Origin: VXNJ01 sp009840625
Lineage (GTDB): Bacteria; Chloroflexota; UBA11872; VXNJ01
Assembly: GCA_965207915.1 (NCBI GenBank)
Contig: OZ242304.1
Coordinates: 2,046,001 to 2,110,000, forward strand
Direction: 5' to 3'
Length of the DNA: 64,000 bases
Shown here: piece after piece, positions 35,802-44,025 of the stretch
Numbering within the stretch: position 1 is the first letter of the stretch
Layout: each line of letters begins with the position of its first letter
The notes under the pieces: generated by a model
Told to the model about the DNA's origin: nothing
Database searches by the model: none
What the model saw: only the letters and a program-made list of their open reading frames with translations
Translations under genes and position numbers: made by a program

Positions 35802-36812
35802 TCAGACCGTCGCTACTATCTTGCCGATATGCGACTGGTTCTTCATCGCCGCAAACGCCTCCGGCAGCCCGTCGAATTCAAACTCCTGCCCGATATAGGG
35901 TTTGTAGCCGACCTTTTCGATGAATTCGTTCATGCGCTTGAACTCTGCCCGCGAATCGACATAAATGCCGCAGACGTTCAGGCGGCGCGCCAGTATCGTC
36001 CTCGTCTCGATCTCGCCGGAGGGTCCGGTCAAGACTCCGAACAGCGCCGCGGTTCCGGCCGCGCGCAGGCTGCGCAGCGACTGGTTCAGGGTCTGTGCGC
36101 CGCCCGCCTCGAGGACCAGGTCCACGCCCCGCCCGTCGGTTATTTCACGCACCTGTCGCGCCCATTCGGGGTGGGTCCGATAGTTGATTCCGTGATCGAC
36201 ACCCAGCCCGGCCACGGTCGCCAGTTTTTCGTCGTCCTTGCTGGTGATGATGGTTCGGGCGCCCATCGCCTTGGCCATTTGGAGGCCTACAACAGATACC
36301 CCGCCGGTGCCCAGCGCCAGCACGGTGCTTCCCGGCCCCAGCGGATCGCCGGCGTGAAGTCCGGACCAGGCAGTCAGAGCGGCGATCGGCAGGGTAGCGC
36401 CCTCTGCGTGAGTGAGATTGGACGGCTTGGCCACCAGGGCGGTTTCCGGCAGGACCAATTCGGTCGCCGCCACGCCGGGGCCGGGGGTGCCGAGCGTGGT
36501 TTGCAGGTACCGGTCCTGGAACGGCCCATCCTGCCAGTCGGCCACGTAGTTGCTCACGACCCCGTCACCGGCCGAAAACTCGGATACGCCGGCCCCGACG
36601 TCAATGACGTCGCCGGAAAAGTCCGACAGCGGAACCACCGGCAGTTCCAGGTCGCGGCTGACCCACCCCTCAAGCACCAAGAGGTCGCGGTAATTCAGGC
36701 TCACGGCGCGCACTGCCACGCGGACGTCGCTCTCGCCGAGCGGGGGCCGGCCTTTTTCGACCTGAGTGAGCGCGTCGATTGCGTAATCGTCAAATTGCCA
36801 GCTTCGGACCAT
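35802..36812 (-). CDS. Zinc-independent MDR oxidoreductase (quinone oxidoreductase-like)
   Basis: NAD(P)H-dependent medium-chain dehydrogenase/reductase of 336 residues. It has the GroES-like N-terminal domain (NYRDLLVLEG, PLSDFSGDVIDVG) and the Rossmann motif LALGTGGVSVVGLQMAK, with NADP-type SKDDEKL after the second strand. The Cys cluster for structural zinc and the catalytic zinc ligands are absent, which puts it with quinone oxidoreductase/enoyl-reductase-like MDRs. It is placed between a TPP enzyme and Thr-type hydrolases in the same direction. Substrate unknown. Confidence 0.88.
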   Translation of the reverse strand: MVRSWQFDDYAIDALTQVEKGRPPLGESDVRVAVRAVSLNYRDLLVLEGWVSRDLELPVVPLSDFSGDVIDVGAGVSEFSAGDGVVSNYVADWQDGPFQDRYLQTTLGTPGPGVAATELVLPETALVAKPSNLTHAEGATLPIAALTAWSGLHAGDPLGPGSTVLALGTGGVSVVGLQMAKAMGARTIITSKDDEKLATVAGLGVDHGINYRTHPEWARQVREITDGRGVDLVLEAGGAQTLNQSLRSLRAAGTAALFGVLTGPSGEIETRTILARRLNVCGIYVDSRAEFKRMNEFIEKVGYKPYIGQEFEFDGLPEAFAAMKNQSHIGKIVATV

Positions 36813-36932
36813 GGGGCGACCTGTTCGGATTGGCCTGGAATCGGGGACTAGTGGATTCGGACGGGCTAGGCTGCAGACAACCGGACCCCACCATTGACAT
36901 TTTCGCCGGGCCAGGCCGTCGCCTTGGCAGGA

Positions 36933-38693
36933 TCAGGCGGCGCCGGTGTAGAGCAGTTCCCCGCCGCGCGGCTGCGCGGCCGGCTCGCCGCGGCCGGGTT
37001 CGAACCAGGACCCGGCGACCGGCGGGTGATCGGCGTCGGGATCGATCGCCAGGTCCAGAACGCAGGGTCCGCCAAGCCGCAGCGCGTGCTCGAACGCCCC
37101 GTCGAATTCAGAATGCCGGTTCACCCGCAACCCCTCGGCGCCCAGCGCCCGGGCCAGAGTCGCGAAGTCGGTGGACACCTGGAATTCGGTACCGATCGTG
37201 CGACCCGCGAAATCGGCCTTCTGGCCCTCCCGGATCGCCGCCAGTACGCCGTTATTGAAGACCAGCCAGACGATCGGCAGGCCCATCTCGACCGCGGTGC
37301 CGATCTCCTGGCAGACCATCAGGAATCCGCCGTCGCCGGTGATCGAGACTGCCGGCAGCCCTGGTTTGGCCAGGGCTGCGCCGATGATCGCGGTCGGTCC
37401 CCAGCCCATCGGCGTCCACCCGCCCGGGTTCAGGAATTCCCCGCCTTCCAGGATTGGGAAGTTGAACGAGAAATAGTGGGCGTGGTTGCCGGTGTCGATC
37501 GAAAGCAGCGATCGCCGCGGAAGGATCCGGCGGACCTGATCGGCGATGCGCAGCGGGTTCATAGGCTCGGCGTCGGGATCCGGCAACTCGAGCTTGTAAG
37601 ACGATTTGGCGCGCTCGACCAATCGGCGTGATTCTGGGGCCCCGGGGCGGCCGCCCAAGTCCGACAACCGGTCGAGCAGGTCGCTCAGAACCGCCCGGGC
37701 GTCGCCCACCAGGGCCGTCTCGGCCGGCCAGGTCCGGGCGATTTCGCGGGGTTCGACGTCGACCTGGATGATTCTGTTCTGGGGAACGAACGGCCGGCCT
37801 TCCGTCCACCAGCTGGTGGACTGGTCCGAGAATCGGTGCCCCACGGCCAGGATCACGTCGGCGTGTTCGCGGATCAGCTCGTGGGCGACCGGGTGGCCAA
37901 GCCATCCGCAGATGCCGACGCTCAGCGGGTGGTCTTCGGGTATCAGTCCTTTGGCCACGAACGATGAGGAAATGGGTGCACCAAGCAGCTCGGCCAGCGC
38001 GATCACCTCGGCTGCAGCGCCGGACCGCCGCGCCCCGTTGCCTACCAGAATCAGCGGAAATTCGGCCTCGGCCAGCGCCTTGGCCGCTGCCGCGGTCTCC
38101 GACTTTCCGGCCCGCGGACGGGCCCGGACCAATGCCGAATCCGGCGGTTCGACACTCCCGGCCGCCGCCGCCGCCTGCACGTCCCAGGGGATCTCAATCG
38201 CCACCGGCCCCGGTCTTCCCACCTGGGCGGTTGTGAACGCTTTGCGCAGCGCCGGCGCGATCTGATCGGTCGACCAGCAGGACCAGACCCGCTTGGTAAC
38301 CGGCTGGTACATCTGCATGAATGCCTGATCGATTCCCGACGAATCGGGCCGCGAAGTCTCCTGCAGCTGCCCGCGGCCCAGCCAGTCCCGGATCGGAGAT
38401 CCGATCAACGCCAGCACCGGCGAGGAGGTCGACATGGCGGTCGCAACCCCCATCAGGAGGTTGGTCGCCCCCGGTCCGACCGATCCGGTACAGACTCCGA
38501 CCTTGCCGGCGACTCGCGCGTAGCCGTCGGCGATGTGTGCGGCGGCCTGCTCGTGGCGGACCAGGTGGAACCTGATTCCCGGCTCGTCCAGGAGGGCGTC
38601 CAAAATGTTGGTGTTGCCGTGGCCGGGGTGGCCGAAGACGTGCTCGACCCCGTGTGCGGCCAGGCCGCGCACGAGTAACCCAGCCCCGTTCAT
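36933..38693 (-). CDS. Thiamine diphosphate-dependent enzyme (acetolactate synthase-like)
   Basis: A 586-residue TPP enzyme with the three-domain layout: N-terminal PYR domain with the catalytic Glu in RHEQAAAHIADGYAR (E48), a central domain, and the C-terminal PP domain with TPP motif GDGG...NNG (ITGDGGFLMVC to WLVFNNGVLAAI). Family members include acetolactate synthase, glyoxylate carboligase, benzoylformate decarboxylase and sulfoacetaldehyde acetyltransferase; specificity cannot be assigned. No small regulatory subunit lies nearby, which argues against housekeeping acetolactate synthase. ATGA overlap with the Gfo/Idh/MocA gene implies a joint catabolic role. Confidence 0.85.
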   Translation of the reverse strand: MNGAGLLVRGLAAHGVEHVFGHPGHGNTNILDALLDEPGIRFHLVRHEQAAAHIADGYARVAGKVGVCTGSVGPGATNLLMGVATAMSTSSPVLALIGSPIRDWLGRGQLQETSRPDSSGIDQAFMQMYQPVTKRVWSCWSTDQIAPALRKAFTTAQVGRPGPVAIEIPWDVQAAAAAGSVEPPDSALVRARPRAGKSETAAAAKALAEAEFPLILVGNGARRSGAAAEVIALAELLGAPISSSFVAKGLIPEDHPLSVGICGWLGHPVAHELIREHADVILAVGHRFSDQSTSWWTEGRPFVPQNRIIQVDVEPREIARTWPAETALVGDARAVLSDLLDRLSDLGGRPGAPESRRLVERAKSSYKLELPDPDAEPMNPLRIADQVRRILPRRSLLSIDTGNHAHYFSFNFPILEGGEFLNPGGWTPMGWGPTAIIGAALAKPGLPAVSITGDGGFLMVCQEIGTAVEMGLPIVWLVFNNGVLAAIREGQKADFAGRTIGTEFQVSTDFATLARALGAEGLRVNRHSEFDGAFEHALRLGGPCVLDLAIDPDADHPPVAGSWFEPGRGEPAAQPRGGELLYTGAA

Positions 38694-39793
38694 CGCCGGT
38701 CCCTGGCGCCGTTCCTGAGCGCCTCGAAGAAGGCCGCCAGGTCGGGCTCGACCTGCAGCGGCAGGGTGACCTTGGCGCCGCTGGCGGCCGATGCGAACGC
38801 TGCGTTGACTGCCTCCACCGCGGCCGATCCGGCGTCGCCCGGTGCACGGTTTTCAGCTTTGCCCGCGATGCAGTCGGCAAAGTGGTTCAACTCACGGGCG
38901 TAGCGACCGTTGCGGGCGATTTCGGCCCGAATGTTTGCCAGCGGTCGCACCGTCACGTCGCGGGTCGTTCCGCCGGGCCCGAAAAACGTCATCTGGAACG
39001 GATCGGCCGAGGCGTAGCTGGCCCGACCGGAATACTGGATCCGCAGGCGGCCGCGCGTTCCTACGAGGTCGTAACTCTCCATCATCCGCCCCGTGTGCAC
39101 CCTGGAAATATTGTGGGTTGAGATCGCGCCTTGCGCGTGCAGGCAGATGGCCGCGCCGACATCCTCGTTGTGGCGTTCCCCGAACGCGATCTTCATCTCG
39201 GCCGACACCTGCTCGATATCACCCAGCCAGAGACGACAAAGGTCGATCGTGTGCGATCCGTGGTCCTGGAAGGTCCCGCCCCAGGTTTGGGGGTGAGCTC
39301 GCGATTCGTGGGCCGGAAACGGCGAACGGTGCGACCAATCGCAGCGGACCTCGATCATCGTTCCCAGCTCGCCGCCGCCGACCATTTCAGTGGCGCGCTC
39401 GAAGCTGCGGTCGAACCGCTTCATGAATCCGACCATCAGGACCCTGCCGGCGGCCGCCGCGGCCCGCTGGATCGCCCGGCATCCGGAGAGCGTGCGCGCC
39501 ATCGGTTTTTCAACCAGAACGTGCAGGCCCGATTCCAAGGCGGCTATCGCCTGCGGCCGATGAAACTGGACCGGCGAGGCGATGATGGCCGCCTCGACCC
39601 CGTCGGTGAGCGCTTCCTGCAGGCTGGCGGCCGGCCGGCCTTGGCCGATAGCGTCGACCAGCGCGGCGCTGTTCTTGCGGTCCGGGTCGTAGACCCAGGC
39701 CACTTCGAATCGGTCGCTGCCGGCCAGCGCCGGAGGGTACATCACCTGCGCCCCGGCCGGGCCGGCGCCGATGATCGCCAGCCTGAGCGCCAT
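38690..39793 (-). CDS. Gfo/Idh/MocA-family dehydrogenase
   Basis: NAD(P)-dependent sugar or polyol dehydrogenase of 367 residues. Rossmann motif GAGPAG at the N-terminus (LRLAIIGAGPAGAQ), the EKP motif (HVLVEKPMART) that places the catalytic Lys, and the DHGSHTIDLCRLW segment with the usual D-x3-H-x3-D pattern of the family. Located 3 bp after the Thr-type hydrolase S6 and overlapping the TPP gene, so hydrolase, dehydrogenase and TPP enzyme are probably expressed together. Substrate unknown, probably a sugar or cyclitol. Confidence 0.9.
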   Translation of the reverse strand: MALRLAIIGAGPAGAQVMYPPALAGSDRFEVAWVYDPDRKNSAALVDAIGQGRPAASLQEALTDGVEAAIIASPVQFHRPQAIAALESGLHVLVEKPMARTLSGCRAIQRAAAAAGRVLMVGFMKRFDRSFERATEMVGGGELGTMIEVRCDWSHRSPFPAHESRAHPQTWGGTFQDHGSHTIDLCRLWLGDIEQVSAEMKIAFGERHNEDVGAAICLHAQGAISTHNISRVHTGRMMESYDLVGTRGRLRIQYSGRASYASADPFQMTFFGPGGTTRDVTVRPLANIRAEIARNGRYARELNHFADCIAGKAENRAPGDAGSAAVEAVNAAFASAASGAKVTLPLQVEPDLAAFFEALRNGARDRR

Positions 39794-39796
39794 GGG

Positions 39797-41215
39797 TTAG
39801 CGGCGGATGAACGGCCGCGCGGCCGGATCGCCGGTTGGTGGACCCCAGACGCCCAGATTGCGACCGTTGCTCTCAAGGCCGTGTCGACGTCCCTGCGCCT
39901 CGCGGCGAAGGTGGTCAAAGTACATGCGGCCGAAGCCCGCCAGCATGTCGCGGGCCAGCTCGTCGTTTCCGGAACGAAGATTGGTTCGCTCACCGGGATC
40001 TGCTTGCAGGTCGTATAGCTCATCGCCCTCACCGGCGGGCCGCAGCACAAGGCTCCAGCGGTCGTTGCGGATTACCCGGTCGAACGCCTCGTGATAACCG
40101 CAGATGATTGCATCGCGGTGATGGTCGGTGTCGCCTTCAAGAACTGGCAGGAAGCTCCGGCCGTGCATGTCAGCGGTGCAATTTCCGAGCCCGGCCACTT
40201 CCAACAACGTGGGGAGCAGGTCCTGATATTGACAAATGGCTGAAGTGCGCCTGGCGCCGCGCCCGCCCGGCAGGCGGACCATGAACGGTATCAACAGCTG
40301 TTCGTTGTAGAGGCGGTCGGCGCCTTTTAGGAACTTTCCGTGATCGGCCAGCGGGTGACCGTGGTCGCCCATCAGCACGATTGCCGAATCGTCGTAATAG
40401 CCCAGTTCGCGCAGTTGATCAAGCACCATGCCGACCGCGGCATCGACCGACGCGGCTTCGCCGGCATAAAGAGCGCGGATGTTGTCGATTTCGGCATCGC
40501 TGTACCAGTTGCGCGCCGGCCCGCCCATGGGCATCACGTAGCGCGGACCCGTGTAATCGGGGTCGCCGTATACGTCGAATTCGGCAGGCGGGTCCCACGG
40601 CTCGTGGGGGTCGAAGCTGTCCATCCACAGGAAGACCTTGTCCTGCCCCCGGTTGCGTTTAAGCCAGTCGCAGGCCAAGTCGGCGACTTTGAATGCGAAC
40701 CAGTCTTCTTTCCGCGCGAATTCCTCGGTGTTCACGATGAACTGGGCCACGTTGGCGCGCCAGAGCTCGTCGTAGTGCTCGTTGGTGAACTTGGCCAGAT
40801 CGCTCTTGGGGGGTTCCGAGCGCCAGGGATCGTATTCCTGCCCGCGCACCCATTCGTAGGCGTGAAATCCGCCGTGGAAGTTCTGGTCGGCGGCGCGGTA
40901 ATGGTAGACGTCGGCGATCAGCGCCGATACGTATCCCTCCAGGGCCAGGATCGACGAAATCGAAAAATCCTCGTCGGCCAGCGGCTGCCAGGCGCGCGTG
41001 AAGAGGGTGCGGTTTCCGGTAAACAGTGCGGTCCTGGCTGGAATCGTCGGCAGGGCGTCGGCGTACATCGAATCGAAAACAACCGACTCGGCCGCGAACG
41101 CGTCCATGTTGGGCGTTTGGCAGGGCGGGACGTTCGGGAAGACGCGCCGACCCTGGTGGTAGAAGCCGAAGTGGTCCTGCCGGTAACTGTCCAGCATGAT
41201 CACGATGATGTTCAT
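39797..41215 (-). CDS. Sulfatase-superfamily hydrolase with Thr at the nucleophile site (TIPAR)
   Basis: A 472-residue superfamily member starting at ATG 41215 (MNIIVIMLDSYRQDHFG). The motif is T57-I-P-A-R-TALFTG: the downstream part matches sulfatases exactly (LFTG), but Thr replaces the Cys/Ser. LMGDHGHPLADHG and DSFDPHEPWDPP are kept. No signal peptide. It is less similar to the other two Thr-type proteins than they are to each other, so the substitution is not just a recent duplication. It lies between the GH51-like glycosidase (89 bp upstream) and the Gfo/Idh/MocA gene. Confidence 0.85.
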   Translation of the reverse strand: MNIIVIMLDSYRQDHFGFYHQGRRVFPNVPPCQTPNMDAFAAESVVFDSMYADALPTIPARTALFTGNRTLFTRAWQPLADEDFSISSILALEGYVSALIADVYHYRAADQNFHGGFHAYEWVRGQEYDPWRSEPPKSDLAKFTNEHYDELWRANVAQFIVNTEEFARKEDWFAFKVADLACDWLKRNRGQDKVFLWMDSFDPHEPWDPPAEFDVYGDPDYTGPRYVMPMGGPARNWYSDAEIDNIRALYAGEAASVDAAVGMVLDQLRELGYYDDSAIVLMGDHGHPLADHGKFLKGADRLYNEQLLIPFMVRLPGGRGARRTSAICQYQDLLPTLLEVAGLGNCTADMHGRSFLPVLEGDTDHHRDAIICGYHEAFDRVIRNDRWSLVLRPAGEGDELYDLQADPGERTNLRSGNDELARDMLAGFGRMYFDHLRREAQGRRHGLESNGRNLGVWGPPTGDPAARPFIRR

Positions 41216-41304
41216 AGTCGATCCCACCCCTTGTTGCTTGCCGCCCCGCCGCCGGCCGCACCGACCCCCTCAGGGGGCGCCGATCATTTTGGCCGGAGGC
41301 ACTC

Positions 41305-43284
41305 TCAGACGCGGGACAATTCGAGCACCGTCAACGAATGCGGTTCGAATTGGCGGGTAAAACCCCGGTCTCCCGGCTCCAGTTCGCAGTCGGCGCGCGA
41401 GAGCCGGACGACGGGGACAGCACCGGCGGCGTTGCGGGCGTTGGGTCCGTCGCCCCCGAGCACGCTCACCCGAGCGCGCGGATTCCAATCACCGGCGATC
41501 TCGATCATCGCGGTGACCGCCTGGCCGGGGTGACGGTTGATCACCGATATCCAGACGCGGTCGCTATCCCGGCTGGCGGTGGCGGCAACGCGCAGCCAGG
41601 GCACCGCCCGCTGCGGGGGTTCGGTTCCCAGACCGGGCGTGCTGTACGACTCCGAACGGCAGGTGCTGGCAACCGCCAGCGGACCGGAGTGATTGGCCAG
41701 CAGCGCGAACGCTTGGAAACACGGAGTTTCGGCGATCGAGTCGGCTTCCACGTCGATTAGCCCGAGCCGGTTGGCGAATCCGAACTGGGCGCCGATCCGC
41801 ACCCGGGCGGAGCGCTGCTGCATCGACTGGATGATTCCGGCGATGCAAAGCCCATCACGCAGGGTGTAGACCTCTTTCCAGGGAGTGGCGGTTCGAAGGT
41901 CTTCGCGAACCCCGTATTCGTCGTAAGAAATCTCGGCCCCGGGCCCGCTCCAGTGCTCATCGATCACGCTGATCGAATCGTCCAGCACTCGATCGACCGT
42001 CTCTGGACCGGCCACTATGGCCAGGTACTTCTCCTCCGGATCGGGTTCCGTGGACAGGATCATCGGGTTGAGGGTGTAGCTGTGTATTGCAATCGCGTCG
42101 ACGCTGGCGCCGGCGATTCTTGACACGCGCTCGTTCCAACGGCCCAGCACGTTGCGGACGTGCCCAACCGCGGTTAGGTGCAGTCGGTCGTCCACCGCCC
42201 GCATGGCTCGGGCGAATTGAACACAGCGTCGCGCGTAGGACTCGGCGTCAACGTGCCCGACCTGGAAGTTGCCCCAAATCTCGTTTCCAATCGACCAGTG
42301 GCGCACGCCGTAGGGTTGCGTCCGGCCGTTGGCGGCCCGGATCGCCCCGTACTCCGAATCGGGCGGGCCGTTGCAGTACTCGACCCAGGCGGCCGCCTGC
42401 TCGGGCGATCCGGAGCCGGCGTTCACGGTCAGGAAGGGGGTGATGCCCCATTGTTCGCAATGGGTCAGGAATTCGTCGGTACCCAGGTCGTGCGGTTCCC
42501 ATTCCCCCCAGGCGCGGTTTAGGGCCGTCGGACGGCGGTCGCGCGGCCCGACGCCGCATTCCCAGTCGTAGTCGGATGCGAAATTCCCGCCCGGCCAGCG
42601 AATGAGGGTGATGCCGCCGGTCTTGAGCCGCTCGGCAACGTCCTGCCGAATTCCGCCGGCGCGATGATGGTCGGCGCGCATCAGCGACACCGCCCCGACC
42701 CAGAGTTGCCCGCTGCCCGAGGCGGTGATCCGAAGATCAAATTCGCCTCCCGCCTTCGGCACCAGCCGGGATTCGATGGTGCGCCATTCATCGGCCAGGT
42801 CGCGATCGTCGACCACCAACTCGGCGACGTCGTCGCCGAGTCCGATCCTGACCGGACCGATCGGTCCCCGCGCGCGCAGCACCGTCCGCAGGTGGTATTC
42901 CTCACCGCCCAGCACCGCTATGCCCGGCTGGGAAACTCCGCGGGGACTCCGGACGTCGCCGAGCAGGTCGATCCGCTGCGACTGCCCGCCGCTGTAGAAG
43001 ACTGAATTGTCGTGGGCATATTCCACCGCCGGACCGGCCCCGAACGGCTCCCAGCACGCGGCGATCCCGAACCCCGGCGGGTCAGCAAATTCGCGTTTCC
43101 AGGCAACCGGCCGACCGCGTCCGGGTCGGTCGTCGTCGTGACCGGCGAACTTGCGGTTTCGGACCAGTTCGGCCCAGTAACCGCCGTAGACCGCGCGCTC
43201 GAGATGCTCGACGTTCACTCCGTAAAGCATCGGATCGATCTCCCCGAGGATTTCCTGCGGTTCGATCCGGATTTCGGCGCGCAT
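41305..43284 (-). CDS. GH51-like glycosidase (alpha-L-arabinofuranosidase-like)
   Basis: Retaining glycoside hydrolase of 659 residues with a beta-sandwich-containing N-terminal region, a TIM barrel and a C-terminal beta domain. The acid/base Glu is in WSIGNEIWGN (E335) and the likely nucleophile in EISYDEYGV (E456); IRWPGGNFASDYDWE is the classical GH51 segment. No signal peptide, consistent with intracellular action on imported oligosaccharides. It is the first gene of the long minus-strand catabolic run. The linkage cleaved could be arabinofuranoside or another pentose/uronide. Confidence 0.82.
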   Translation of the reverse strand: MRAEIRIEPQEILGEIDPMLYGVNVEHLERAVYGGYWAELVRNRKFAGHDDDRPGRGRPVAWKREFADPPGFGIAACWEPFGAGPAVEYAHDNSVFYSGGQSQRIDLLGDVRSPRGVSQPGIAVLGGEEYHLRTVLRARGPIGPVRIGLGDDVAELVVDDRDLADEWRTIESRLVPKAGGEFDLRITASGSGQLWVGAVSLMRADHHRAGGIRQDVAERLKTGGITLIRWPGGNFASDYDWECGVGPRDRRPTALNRAWGEWEPHDLGTDEFLTHCEQWGITPFLTVNAGSGSPEQAAAWVEYCNGPPDSEYGAIRAANGRTQPYGVRHWSIGNEIWGNFQVGHVDAESYARRCVQFARAMRAVDDRLHLTAVGHVRNVLGRWNERVSRIAGASVDAIAIHSYTLNPMILSTEPDPEEKYLAIVAGPETVDRVLDDSISVIDEHWSGPGAEISYDEYGVREDLRTATPWKEVYTLRDGLCIAGIIQSMQQRSARVRIGAQFGFANRLGLIDVEADSIAETPCFQAFALLANHSGPLAVASTCRSESYSTPGLGTEPPQRAVPWLRVAATASRDSDRVWISVINRHPGQAVTAMIEIAGDWNPRARVSVLGGDGPNARNAAGAVPVVRLSRADCELEPGDRGFTRQFEPHSLTVLELSRV

Positions 43285-43373
43285 AGGCGGTGTTCGATCT
43301 TGTTTGTGTGACCCAACCGATTTTGTCTGGCACCGCCGTCTCGGCGTCGCCTGGAGCGGCCGGGCCCCATGCC

Positions 43374-43403
43374 AAAACCGGCCCCCGCAGTCGCGGGGGC
43401 CGG
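43374..43403 (-). terminator. Rho-independent terminator after the small heat-shock gene
   Basis: CCGGCCCCCGC (43378-43388), loop AGTC, GCGGGGGCCGG (43393-43403): a perfect 11-bp GC stem. Read on the minus strand it is followed by TTTT (43377-43374). It lies 22 bp beyond the hsp20 stop and separates that gene from the glycosidase. Confidence 0.85.
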
Positions 43404-43425
43404 CAGCTTTGCGAATCGATTCCGA

Positions 43426-43878
43426 TTAGTTTTTGGAGATCTTTATTCGCTGCGGCTTGTGGTCCTCGACCAGCGGGATTTGCACGGACAGCTCGCCGTT
43501 GGCGTAGTTGCTGGTGGCGGCACTGGCGTCCACGCCGCGCGGCAGCCGCACCGAGCGCTCGAATGAACCGATTCGACGCTCGCGCACGATGAACGAGTCG
43601 CCCTCCTCGGCGGACGAACCGGACGCCGTTCCGGCGATCGTGAGGACGCCTCGATCGAGAGTCACCTCGATCCGGTCGGGGTCGATGCCGGGGACCGATG
43701 CGACCACCGTGATCGCCTCGTCGGTCCTTGTCATGTCGATCGGAACGTAGGTTTCAAAAAAGACGTCGCGGCCAATGTCGAAAAACTCGCTCAGCAGCGG
43801 ACGGGCCCAGGGAAAACCGAAATCCGCGCTGGCCGGCGCCAGTCGACTTCGGGTGGGTCGGCGGAGCAACTGCGGCAT
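43426..43878 (-). CDS. Hsp20-family small heat-shock protein
   Basis: ATP-independent chaperone that holds unfolding proteins. The 150-residue protein has the alpha-crystallin domain from about residue 45 to 140, with VPIDMTRTDEAITVVASVPGIDPDRIEVTLD cut by family hallmarks (PGI, GVLTIAG), and ends in the I-x-I tail KISKN after RIKI, which drives oligomer assembly. It is transcribed alone from a promoter overlapped by a HAIR-like operator and ended by a strong hairpin. Confidence 0.93.
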   Translation of the reverse strand: MPQLLRRPTRSRLAPASADFGFPWARPLLSEFFDIGRDVFFETYVPIDMTRTDEAITVVASVPGIDPDRIEVTLDRGVLTIAGTASGSSAEEGDSFIVRERRIGSFERSVRLPRGVDASAATSNYANGELSVQIPLVEDHKPQRIKISKN

Positions 43879-43933
43879 TGCATGGTTCCTTTCAGAATTC
43901 GTGTTGACCTCGTTGTCAACCTGCCGTTGCTAA

Positions 43934-43963
43934 ATGATAAAGCTTGAGCGTATAAGTGTCAAG
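43934..43963 (-). promoter_or_regulatory. hsp20 promoter with overlapping HAIR-like (HspR) operator
   Basis: On the minus strand TTGACA (43962-43957), a 17-bp spacer and TATCAT (43939-43934) give a near-consensus housekeeping promoter 56 bp before hsp20. Over it lies CTTGAGC-N7-TGTCAAG (43943-43963), which matches the HspR inverted repeat CTTGAGT-N7-ACTCAAG in 11 of 14 positions with the exact 21-bp length. An HspR bound there would cover the -35 and spacer. No hspR gene is in the window. Confidence 0.7.
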
Positions 43964-44025
43964 GGTTATTACAATGCGAACAACGGTTTGCTGCGCCTAC
44001 GCGGCTAGGAACGGGAATCGGCCAT

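Noticed and set aside
36933..38693. TPP enzyme as sulfoacetaldehyde acetyltransferase (Xsc), tempting beside sulfatases
   Set aside because: General TPP motifs are present but nothing visible is specific to Xsc, and no phosphotransacetylase or sulfonate gene is adjacent.
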